Positions 37,506 to 45,550 of a stretch of 64,000 bases of DNA are shown one piece after another. The notes below the pieces were generated by a model that saw only the letters and a program-made list of their open reading frames with translations, searched no databases and was not told where the DNA came from. Position numbers and translations under genes: made by a program. This stretch comes from an uncultured Flaviramulus sp. (GTDB taxonomy: Bacteria; Bacteroidota; Bacteroidia; Flavobacteriales; Flavobacteriaceae), in the NCBI GenBank assembly GCA_947495125.1, contig CANLXL010000014.1, positions 33,865 to 97,864 of the forward strand, read 5' to 3'. The stretch's first letter is position 1; each line of letters opens with the position of its first letter.

Positions 37506-39608
37506 ATGTCTTTCAATCTTCAAACACCTATAGATTATTTAAAAGGCGTAGGTCCAAATCGTGCAGATTTACTACGCAAAGAGCTTGGCATTCATACATA
37601 TCAGGATTTAATCAATTTATTTCCTAACCGTTACATAGATAGAACCCAATATTACAAAACCAACCAATTACAACGTCATAGTGCGGACGTTCAGGTGATT
37701 GGCAAAATTACTGGATTTAAAGAAGTTGCTCAAAAAAGAGGCAAGCGATTGGTAGCGACGTTCCAAGATGATGTTGGAACCATGGAGCTGGTTTGGTTTA
37801 GAGGTCAAAAATGGATTCGAGAAAACCTAAAACTTAATAAGCCCTATGTCGCCTTTGGCAAAACCAATTGGTTTAGTGGTAAATTTAATATGGCACATCC
37901 TGATTTAGAACCCCTGGAAGATCATAAAAAAAATTTAAGTTCCGGAATGTACCCCATTTATCCGTCAACAGAAAAGCTATCCAATAAGGGTATCAGTAAT
38001 CGTGTGGTCAGTAAAATCATGCAACAATTGTTTTTAGATTCCAAAGGAAAGTTTACCGAGACCTTATCTGAAAATTTATGCGATAAATTGCAACTAATCT
38101 CCAAAAAAGAAGCCTTGCTTAATGTTCATTTTCCGAAGAACCAAACCCTGCTTTCCAAAGCTCAATTTCGTTTAAAATTTGAAGAATTATTCTATATACA
38201 ATTACAATTAATTTTAAAAAATCGCATTCATAAATCCAAAATTAAAGGCTACCCATTTGAAAAAGTAGGTCACTATTTCAACACGTTTTTTAAAGACCAT
38301 TTGCCCTTCGAATTAACCAACGCGCAAAAACGTGTATTGAAAGAAATCAGGCACGATTTAGGAAGTAATGCACAAATGAATCGCCTTTTACAAGGCGATG
38401 TAGGATCAGGAAAGACCATAGTTGCCCTAATGTCAATGTTAATAGCACTTGACAACGGTTTCCAAGCCTGTTTAATGGCTCCGACTGAAATTTTGTCAGT
38501 CCAGCACTATAATGGATTACACAAGTTGTGTAACGAACTGAATATCAGTATTAAAATACTCACAGGTTCAACTAAAACTTTAGAAAGAAGAAAAATTCAT
38601 GAAGCTCTGGAAAATGGTGACTTACAGATACTAATTGGCACCCATGCCCTACTTGAAGATAAGGTAAAATTTAAAAATTTAGGACTAGCCATTATAGACG
38701 AACAGCATCGATTTGGAGTTGCACAACGCAGTAAATTATGGAGAAAAAACATGTCTCCTCCTCATGTTTTAGTAATGACGGCTACACCAATTCCAAGAAC
38801 TCTGGCGATGTCTGTTTATGGCGATTTGGATATTTCGATTATTGACGAATTACCTCCGGGAAGAAAGTCGATAAAAACGGTTCACAGATACGACAAAAAC
38901 AGGCTGAATGTTTTTAAGTTTATTCGTGATGAAATTTCTAAAGGCAGACAAATTTATATTGTTTATCCATTAATTCAGGAAAGCGAAAAAATGGATTATA
39001 AAGATTTGATGGATGGCTACGAAAGTATTTCCAGAGATTTCCCTTTACCCGATTATCAAATCTCCATTGTTCATGGTAAAATGAAACCTGCCGATAAAGA
39101 TTATGAAATGCAGCGCTTTATAAAAGGAGAAACTCAGATCATGGTGGCAACAACCGTCATAGAAGTTGGTGTTAATGTCCCTAATGCCTCTGTGATGATT
39201 ATTGAAAGTGCGGAACGTTTCGGTTTATCTCAGCTGCATCAATTAAGAGGACGTGTTGGCCGTGGTGCCGAACAGAGTTATTGCATCCTCATGACCGGGC
39301 ACAAATTAAGCAATGATAGCAAGACCCGACTCGAAACCATGGTAAGCACCAACGATGGTTTTGAAATTGCTGAAGTAGACCTGCGTTTACGAGGCCCAGG
39401 AGATATTATGGGCACTCAGCAAAGCGGTGTTCTCAATCTTAAAATAGCGGATATTATAAGGGATAGTGATATTCTTCAAAATGCGCGATACTATGCCAAA
39501 GAAATCCTCAATCACGATCCGGCCTTATCCAAACCTGAAAATTCAGCATTCCTTAACACCTATAGGCAATTAAGCAAGTTTAAAAATATTTGGAACTACA
39601 TTTCTTAG
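37506..39608 (+). CDS. recG: ATP-dependent DNA helicase RecG
   Basis: 700 residues, the expected length. The N-terminal wedge/OB domain ('PIDYLKGVGPNRADLLRKEL', 'VQVIGKITGFKEVAQKRGKR') is followed by helicase motifs 'RLLQGDVGSGKTIVALMSML', 'AIIDEQHRFGVAQRSKL' (the RecG DEQH box), 'VMTATPIPRTLAMSVYGD' and 'QLHQLRGRVGRGAEQSYCIL'. RecG remodels stalled replication forks and Holliday junctions. It is divergent from the M1 peptidase and ends before a terminator. Confidence 0.97.
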   Translation: MSFNLQTPIDYLKGVGPNRADLLRKELGIHTYQDLINLFPNRYIDRTQYYKTNQLQRHSADVQVIGKITGFKEVAQKRGKRLVATFQDDVGTMELVWFRGQKWIRENLKLNKPYVAFGKTNWFSGKFNMAHPDLEPLEDHKKNLSSGMYPIYPSTEKLSNKGISNRVVSKIMQQLFLDSKGKFTETLSENLCDKLQLISKKEALLNVHFPKNQTLLSKAQFRLKFEELFYIQLQLILKNRIHKSKIKGYPFEKVGHYFNTFFKDHLPFELTNAQKRVLKEIRHDLGSNAQMNRLLQGDVGSGKTIVALMSMLIALDNGFQACLMAPTEILSVQHYNGLHKLCNELNISIKILTGSTKTLERRKIHEALENGDLQILIGTHALLEDKVKFKNLGLAIIDEQHRFGVAQRSKLWRKNMSPPHVLVMTATPIPRTLAMSVYGDLDISIIDELPPGRKSIKTVHRYDKNRLNVFKFIRDEISKGRQIYIVYPLIQESEKMDYKDLMDGYESISRDFPLPDYQISIVHGKMKPADKDYEMQRFIKGETQIMVATTVIEVGVNVPNASVMIIESAERFGLSQLHQLRGRVGRGAEQSYCILMTGHKLSNDSKTRLETMVSTNDGFEIAEVDLRLRGPGDIMGTQQSGVLNLKIADIIRDSDILQNARYYAKEILNHDPALSKPENSAFLNTYRQLSKFKNIWNYIS

Positions 39609-39653
39609 AAAATAGGTTGATGACCGACGACAGAAAATGTAAAACAATAAGCT

Positions 39654-39697
39654 AAAAAAAGCCCAATCTCCTTACAATATTAGGAGGATTGAGCTTT
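39654..39697. terminator. Predicted terminator between recG and the DUF2911 gene
   Basis: AAAAAAAGCCCAATCTCCT...AGGAGGATTGAGCTTT: long imperfect inverted repeat (about 12 of 14 paired) with an A run on one side and short T run on the other. It separates convergent genes. Confidence 0.6.
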
Positions 39698-39750
39698 CAT
39701 TACTGATAGTGGTTTGATTGATGATTGTTTTTTTTGATTGATGAAATATT

Positions 39751-40842
39751 TTAGAGTGCGTTTAATTCTCCCAATAATTTTTCCGAATTGGCTTTAACAT
39801 TTGCCGGCGGATTTAATGATAACGCTTTTTTAAGGTTCTTAATTGCATTCTTTTTATCACCCATTGTTTTATAAGCCTCACCCAAACTATCATAGCAATT
39901 CGGATTCTTAGGATTATTAGCTACATTGAGCTTGAAAAATTTAAGAGCATTCCCATAATCTTTGGCGTTTAGCATTTGATAGCCTAAAGCATTCAATTGT
40001 GCTGTATTAGCCAGACTAGCGGCTTCATTCATTAAAGCCTTATATTCATTTGCTTTACCCAATTTATTTAATATCTGACCTTTAATGGCTAAATTCTGAA
40101 ATGTCTTCTGACTATAAAAATTACCGGCGATAGCACCATTTATCCAGCCCAAGGCTTCATTCAAATCACCGCCATTATTCAATGAAAACTGCGCCATACG
40201 CTCCCAATTCTGCCTTTGAAATCCTAAACTACCGGTGGATTTACCTCTGAAATCATTCAAAACAATATCAGATACAGCAAACGCTATTTTAAAAGGAAAT
40301 GCCTTTTTCTCCCAAATCAGAGAAGCCGTTGCCGAGCTTGGCTTAACATCATTAAACTCAAAAGTCAACAATTCATGGTGTGGTGCTGTCGTTGTTTCAA
40401 TATCGGCTCTTAAAGCATCTTTGGATTCATCATAAAAATAACTTCCCCAGGAATTGGCATCATGAGATAAGATAATAGTGGCTTTATTATCGGGCTTGAC
40501 CTCAATATGAAAACCATAAGTTCCCGCTTTTATAGGTTTCCCTTCCACTTCGGCATCATGCGAAAATGTAATGGTCGTATTTTCATCAGCTCCGGCACGC
40601 CAGGGTGCAGCTTGAGAAGTTCCAAATCCTAAGTAATTCATACCATAAGGCACCAGTTTGCCCCAAATTTCACGCCCTTTAACGCTGGGTCTTGAATAGG
40701 TGATTGAAACATCTGAAATTCCAATACGCTGCATTATGGTAGCTTGTTGACTACCTCTCGGCGTATTTAATTGAGCGGATGAACTTATGCTGAAGGTTAG
40801 CAATAAGCACATACAAAATGTAGTTAGCTTGTAACGATTCAT
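39751..40842 (-). CDS. DUF2911 domain protein with C-terminal TPR repeats, secreted
   Basis: 363 residues with a signal peptide ('FSISSSAQLNTPR'). The DUF2911 domain (about 30-185) has 'ISDVSITYSRPSVKGREIWG', 'PWRAGADENTTITFSHDAEV' and 'AGTYGFHIEVKP'. Residues of about 250-360 are TPR-like ('NYGNALKFFKLNVANNPKNP'-type repeat, then 'KKNAIKNLKKALSLNPPANV'). The domain is of unknown function and frequent in Bacteroidota. A paralogue is transcribed divergently just upstream. Confidence 0.87.
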   Translation of the reverse strand: MNRYKLTTFCMCLLLTFSISSSAQLNTPRGSQQATIMQRIGISDVSITYSRPSVKGREIWGKLVPYGMNYLGFGTSQAAPWRAGADENTTITFSHDAEVEGKPIKAGTYGFHIEVKPDNKATIILSHDANSWGSYFYDESKDALRADIETTTAPHHELLTFEFNDVKPSSATASLIWEKKAFPFKIAFAVSDIVLNDFRGKSTGSLGFQRQNWERMAQFSLNNGGDLNEALGWINGAIAGNFYSQKTFQNLAIKGQILNKLGKANEYKALMNEAASLANTAQLNALGYQMLNAKDYGNALKFFKLNVANNPKNPNCYDSLGEAYKTMGDKKNAIKNLKKALSLNPPANVKANSEKLLGELNAL

Positions 40843-41038
40843 AATTAGTCTGTTTTAGTTTGTACCTCAAGGTATCTACAAATAAAGCACACAGGTGTTA
40901 TGGTTTTGTTAAAGGTTATCAATAAACTGTTAATTAACTAATTTTTAAGAACTTGTTGATATGATGTGTGTGAGTGTATTGTTTTAATTACTTTTGAGAA
41001 TACGCATAGTACTATTTTTCAGTTTAACACCAAGCAAG

Positions 41039-41917
41039 ATGAAAACCAAAACGCATCAAAATATCCTATTCGGCATATTATTTCTTTTCGTATTTAGTAT
41101 AGGGACACAAACGACTTATGGCCAGATTGCCGATATGCCAAGACCCAGCCCTAAGGCTTCCATTAGTCAAACTATCGGGGTCACCAAAATTGACGTAAAC
41201 TATAGCCGACCAAAAACAAAAGGCAGAGTTGTCTTTGGAGCTTTGGTGCCCTACAAAACTGTTTGGCGTACAGGAGCCAATGAATCTACCAATATTACGT
41301 TCGAGCACGATGTCGTATTTGGCGGAAAGAAAATCAAAGCCGGAACCTATGCCCTACTTAGCATCCCTAATGAAGAACTTTGGACCATTATTCTGAATAC
41401 TGATCATAACCAATTTGGAGCTTACAACTATGCTCAGAACAAAGATGCCATAAGAATAGCAGTGAAAGCTGAAACTTCATCTTTTTTTGAGATGTTCACC
41501 ATCATGTTTTCTGAGGTCGAATTATCTTCCGGGATCTTGGAGCTGCGCTGGGAAAATACGCTAGTCAAAATTCCCATACAGGTGGATACGAACACTATCA
41601 CTATCAAAGAATTTGAAAAAGCTTCAAAAGCCATAAGTGCTTATTGGTATACTTTTTCTGCTGCAGGACATTACTACCACCAAATAAAAAAAGATGATAC
41701 TAAAGCCATTGAATACTTGGACAAGGCCATAGGATTAAAAGCACCAAATCCGGCACCATGGATGTTAAAGTCTCAAATACTAGCCAAAGCAGGTCATTAT
41801 AAAGAAGCCATAGAGGTTGCTAAAGAAGCTTTAGAGGTTAGTAAAAGTAATCCTGAGTTTCATTTTGAAATTGAAGAGAATGAAGCTGCTATAAAGCGAT
41901 GGAAAAAGCATTTATAA
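41039..41917 (+). CDS. DUF2911 domain protein, secreted
   Basis: 292 residues from the ATG at 41039, which begins a signal peptide ending near 'TTYGQIADM'; a TTG further up is less likely. The DUF2911 core is 'VTKIDVNYSRPKTKGRVVFG', 'VWRTGANESTNITFEHDVVF' and 'AGTYALLSIPNEELWTII', followed by TPR-like helices ('DTKAIEYLDKAIGLKAPNPA'). A TACTTTTG -7-like box lies at 40989-40996. It is divergent from and paralogous to the neighbouring 363-aa protein but closer to the shorter, single-TPR form. Function unknown. Confidence 0.86.
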   Translation: MKTKTHQNILFGILFLFVFSIGTQTTYGQIADMPRPSPKASISQTIGVTKIDVNYSRPKTKGRVVFGALVPYKTVWRTGANESTNITFEHDVVFGGKKIKAGTYALLSIPNEELWTIILNTDHNQFGAYNYAQNKDAIRIAVKAETSSFFEMFTIMFSEVELSSGILELRWENTLVKIPIQVDTNTITIKEFEKASKAISAYWYTFSAAGHYYHQIKKDDTKAIEYLDKAIGLKAPNPAPWMLKSQILAKAGHYKEAIEVAKEALEVSKSNPEFHFEIEENEAAIKRWKKHL

Positions 41918-42066
41918 ATGGAACATATCAGTACTATTGTTGATTTTTTTGTGAATACTATAATCTTTTGATTTCGCATTAAAACTAATTAAAGCTTAAA
42001 TTCCTCAAAATCGCAGTCATATCAACCGCACGCAAAACTCTCAAGTATGACTTTATACTATGAATA

Positions 42067-43014
42067 CTACTCTAAATACCCCAAAACATTCCGTTCAATA
42101 CGCTCTTGAATATTCGAAACATCGCTTTTTACAAATGATTCTCCTGTAATGTTTTCATATAGCTCGATATAACGCTCTGAAACTGTTTCAATATAAGCAT
42201 CACTCATCTCCGGAACGGTTTGTCCTTCTAAACCCTGAAACCCATTAGAAATTAGCCATTGGCGTACAAATTCTTTAGAAAGTTGCTTTTGTGCTTCCCC
42301 TCGATCCTGGCGTTCCTGATAACCATCTGCATAAAAATAACGTGAGGAATCCGGAGTATGAATCTCATCGATCAATACAATTTTACCGTCTTTGGTTTTA
42401 CCAAATTCATACTTGGTATCTACAAGAATCAGGCCTCGGTTTGCTGCTATTTCCGAGCCTCGTTGAAACAATTTTCGTGTATAATCTTCAAGAATGACAT
42501 AATCCTCTTCTGAAACGATACCGCGTTTTAAAATATCTTCTCTGGAAATATCTTCATCATGATCTCCCATTTCCGCTTTTGTGGCAGGTGTAATAATGGG
42601 TTCAGGAAAGGCATCATTTTCCTTCATTCCCTCGGGCATAGGCACACCACAAAGCATGCGTTTTCCTGCTTTATACTCCCGAGCAGCATGACCCGACATA
42701 TACCCCCGAATTACCATCTCCACTTTAAAAGGTTCACATAAATGTCCTATGGCCACATTTGGATCCGGTGTGACTAACAACCAATTAGGCACCAAATCTT
42801 CTGTTGCTGCCATCATTTTTGTAGCAATCTGATTTAAGATTTGCCCTTTATAAGGAATTCCCTTTGGCATGACCACATCAAAAGCCGATAAGCGATCAGT
42901 GGCGATCATGACTAAAACATCATCGTTAATGTTATATACTTCCCTAACTTTTCCTTTATAAACGCTTTTCTGATTAGGAAAATTAAAATTACTGTCTATT
43001 ATGGTGTTACTCAT
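42067..43014 (-). CDS. purC: Phosphoribosylaminoimidazole-succinocarboxamide (SAICAR) synthase
   Basis: 315 residues, the longer eukaryote/Bacteroidota-like form. '[20 protein letters not shown]', '[20 protein letters not shown]', '[19 protein letters not shown]' and '[20 protein letters not shown]' together with 'TPDSSRYF' match PurC. It ligates aspartate to CAIR with ATP in purine synthesis. It lies 125 nt after phoH, with a REP-like hairpin in between, so it is probably transcribed on its own. Confidence 0.96.
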   Translation of the reverse strand: MSNTIIDSNFNFPNQKSVYKGKVREVYNINDDVLVMIATDRLSAFDVVMPKGIPYKGQILNQIATKMMAATEDLVPNWLLVTPDPNVAIGHLCEPFKVEMVIRGYMSGHAAREYKAGKRMLCGVPMPEGMKENDAFPEPIITPATKAEMGDHDEDISREDILKRGIVSEEDYVILEDYTRKLFQRGSEIAANRGLILVDTKYEFGKTKDGKIVLIDEIHTPDSSRYFYADGYQERQDRGEAQKQLSKEFVRQWLISNGFQGLEGQTVPEMSDAYIETVSERYIELYENITGESFVKSDVSNIQERIERNVLGYLE

Positions 43015-43051
43015 GATTATGGTTTATGAGTTGGTTTGTTTTTGTTTGTTG

Positions 43052-43076
43052 AGGCACTTCGACAAGCTCAGTGCGA
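43052..43076. repeat. REP-like short palindrome
   Basis: GGCACTTCGACAAGCTCAGTGCG contains GCACT...AGTGC arms (43054-43058 and 43070-43074) round the sequence TCGACAAGCTC. From memory the core CTTCGACAAGCTCAG/CTGAGCTTGTCGAAG recurs between genes across many bacterial genomes. One copy is seen here, in the phoH-purC gap. Confidence 0.45.
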
Positions 43077-43139
43077 CCGTACGACTCTGATTTGTATTCT
43101 TTTGAAAGCTGCAAACTGTTACTGAACATTGTAAACTGA

Positions 43140-44093
43140 TTACTCCCTATTCTCTATACTCTTATATGCCGCAATAACCTTTTTAACCAACTTATGGCGA
43201 ATCACATCTTTATCATCCAAAAATATAATACCCACGCCATCAACATTTTTCAAAATGAGTAAAGCTTCTTTTAAACCGGATATGGTACGCCTTGGTAAAT
43301 CTATTTGCCCGGGATCTCCCGTTAATAAAAACTTGGCGTTTTTCCCCATACGGGTCAAAAACATTTTCATTTGGTTGTGCGTGGTGTTTTGCCCTTCATC
43401 TAAAATCACAAAAGCATTATCTAAGGTACGCCCTCTCATAAACGCTAATGGAGCAATTTGAATAGTCCCATTTTCTATATAGCTTTCTAATTTCTCGGCG
43501 GGTATCATATCTCGTAAAGCATCGTATAGGGGTTGCATATACGGATCTAACTTCTCTTTTAAGTCGCCCGGTAAAAATCCTAAATTTTCGCCAGCCTCAA
43601 CCGCAGGACGCGTAAGAATAATGCGTCGAACCTCCTTGTTCTTTAAAGCCTGAACTGCTAAAGCTACGCCTGTATAAGTCTTCCCTGTTCCAGCCGGACC
43701 AATTGCAAAAACCATGTCATTCTTACGCATGCTTTCCACCAACTTACGTTGGTTCGCCGTTTGTGCCTTAATTAGTTTTCCACCAACACCATGTACAATA
43801 ACTTCACCGCTTTTTTGCGAGGTTGTATAGTCATCACTGCTCTGACTTGTCAAGACGCGCTCGATAACATTTTCATCCAATTTATTATACTTGGCAAAAT
43901 GCTTTAAAAGCATAGTAATTCGGCGATCAAACTCTTCCAACAGCTCTTCATCGCCAAAAGCTTTTATCTTATTACCTCGGGCTACAATTTTTAATTTCGG
44001 AAAATACTTTTTTAGGAGTTCTATATTTGTGTTTTGTGCTCCAAAAAACTCTTTTGGAGTAATCTCTTCAAGTTCGATAACAATTTCGTTCAA
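43140..44093 (-). CDS. phoH: PhoH family ATPase
   Basis: 317 residues, usual for PhoH-like proteins. After an N-terminal KH-like region ('KLKIVARGNKIKAFGDEELL') come 'VFAIGPAGTGKTYTGVALAV' (Walker A), 'RRIILTRPAVEAGENLGFLP', 'FVILDEGQNTTHNQMKMFLT' (Walker B) and 'FLLTGDPGQIDLPRRTISGL'. The family is a putative RNA helicase or RNase-associated NTPase. Separate transcript, divergent from the following SAM hydrolase gene. Confidence 0.93.
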   Translation of the reverse strand: MNEIVIELEEITPKEFFGAQNTNIELLKKYFPKLKIVARGNKIKAFGDEELLEEFDRRITMLLKHFAKYNKLDENVIERVLTSQSSDDYTTSQKSGEVIVHGVGGKLIKAQTANQRKLVESMRKNDMVFAIGPAGTGKTYTGVALAVQALKNKEVRRIILTRPAVEAGENLGFLPGDLKEKLDPYMQPLYDALRDMIPAEKLESYIENGTIQIAPLAFMRGRTLDNAFVILDEGQNTTHNQMKMFLTRMGKNAKFLLTGDPGQIDLPRRTISGLKEALLILKNVDGVGIIFLDDKDVIRHKLVKKVIAAYKSIENRE

Positions 44094-44279
44094 AGGCGTA
44101 AATTTTGTTTTATTAAATCTGTTTCAGCTCATTCGTTAAATAAAAAAAGCTTTAAATGCTACCCTATTTTTCGTGTAAAACATAAAAACGAAAACGAAAA
44201 ATTTATGTAGGTTTGTTAAAACTCAAAAATACATAAATTTGAGTAACCTAATGCTAAAAACATATCAACAATTTTGCCC

Positions 44280-45146
44280 ATGGCGATCATAACTTTAACA
44301 ACAGATTTTGGAGAGAAAGATCACTTTGCCGGTGCGACAAAAGGGGCTATTTACAGTGAGTTACCTGAAGTAAAAATTGTTGATATCTCACATTCTGTTT
44401 CACCATTCAGTATTCCGGAAGCAGCATACATTATTCAAAACGCATATAGCAGTTTTCCAAAGGGCACCATTCACATTATCGGTATTGATGCGGAAATAAA
44501 CCCTGAGAATAAACATATCGCCTTAAAACTGGACGATCATTTTTTTATTTGTGCCAACAATGGTATTATGAGTATGATTTGCTCTGAGATTGCACCTGAG
44601 AAAATTGTTGAAATTAATATCCATGATAAAATACAAACCAGTTTCCCTGTTTTGGACGTATTCGTTAAAGTGGCTTGTCATATCGCCCGTGGAGGCACTT
44701 TGGAGGTTATTGGTAAAACCATTAACACTATAAAACCTATTAAAAACATCACGCCATATGTTAATGATGACAAAACTCAAATTATTGGCAGTATTATTTA
44801 TATAGACAACTATGGAAATGTCGTGACGAACATCAAACGTGGTTTTTTCGAAACGATTCAAAAAGGGCGCGCTTTTGAGGTTTCTGCCCGGAACTATAAA
44901 TTCAAAACCATATTTAATAAATATAGTGACATTGTAAACTTTGAAACTCCGGAGGAAAAACGAAATGATGAAGGCCGGGGCCTTGTCGTATTCAACTCAG
45001 GAAACTTTTTAGAGATTGCGCTATATAAAAGTAATAGTACTACGGTAGGCAGTGCCTCCAGCTTAATGGGGCTTGGTATTATGGATACTATTACTGTTAA
45101 TTTTAGTGCATCTGCGGTTCTACCTAAAGGTAACGATGACTTTTAA
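44280..45146 (+). CDS. SAM hydrolase / chlorinase-fluorinase (DUF62) family protein
   Basis: 288 residues from the ATG at 44280; an in-frame TTG two codons earlier is less likely. 'ITLTTDFGEKDHFAGATKG', 'VKIVDISHSVSPFSIPEAAY', 'GTIHIIGIDAEINPENKHIA' and 'FICANNGIMSMI' give the N-terminal domain with the hydroxide-adenosyltransferase Asp, Arg/His region; 'GSIIYIDNYGNVVTNI' marks the C-terminal domain. Family members split SAM to adenosine and methionine. The gene is followed 15 nt later by a monooxygenase-like gene. Confidence 0.9.
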   Translation: MAIITLTTDFGEKDHFAGATKGAIYSELPEVKIVDISHSVSPFSIPEAAYIIQNAYSSFPKGTIHIIGIDAEINPENKHIALKLDDHFFICANNGIMSMICSEIAPEKIVEINIHDKIQTSFPVLDVFVKVACHIARGGTLEVIGKTINTIKPIKNITPYVNDDKTQIIGSIIYIDNYGNVVTNIKRGFFETIQKGRAFEVSARNYKFKTIFNKYSDIVNFETPEEKRNDEGRGLVVFNSGNFLEIALYKSNSTTVGSASSLMGLGIMDTITVNFSASAVLPKGNDDF

Positions 45147-45161
45147 TTAAACTTTGAATAG

Positions 45162-45458
45162 ATGGTAATAAGAATTGTAAAAATGGGGTTTCACGAAAAT
45201 AAAGTTGCGGAATTTCTTAACAATTTCAATGAAAACAAATCAAAAATAAGAAATTTTGAGGGTTGTAAATTTCTAGAATTATATAGAGACAAAAAAGCCT
45301 CCAATGTGTTTTTCACATATAGCCATTGGAGTTGTGAAACAGATTTAGAAACCTACAGACAATCAGATCTTTTTAAAAGCGTCTGGGCAAAAACAAAACC
45401 TTTATTTAATGTAAAACCTGAAGCCTGGAGTGTGGATAAAGTTGAATCGATTAAGTAA
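45162..45458 (+). CDS. Antibiotic biosynthesis monooxygenase (ABM) domain protein
   Basis: 98 residues with the dimeric alpha+beta ferredoxin-like ABM pattern: 'VIRIVKMGFHENKVAEFLN', 'FEGCKFLELYRDKKASNVFF', 'YSHWSCETDLETYRQSDLFK'. Such proteins act on quinones or other aromatics, or as heme oxygenase-like enzymes; no cofactor residues are diagnostic. Co-transcribed with the SAM hydrolase gene by spacing. A short gap with no clear terminator separates it from the gldFG-like gene. Confidence 0.78.
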   Translation: MVIRIVKMGFHENKVAEFLNNFNENKSKIRNFEGCKFLELYRDKKASNVFFTYSHWSCETDLETYRQSDLFKSVWAKTKPLFNVKPEAWSVDKVESIK

Positions 45459-45550
45459 GCAGTCGCAGTATTCAATCAACAATAAAAAAAATTATATATT
45501 CGTGAATTCGTGGCAAAACAAGGAAACAAATCATCTCATAAACATCAAGA

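Noticed and set aside
37434..37523. Thirty-codon N-terminal extension of the M1 peptidase
   Set aside because: It would put a basic stretch before a perfect signal peptide and overlap the recG start region; ATG 37433 fits better.
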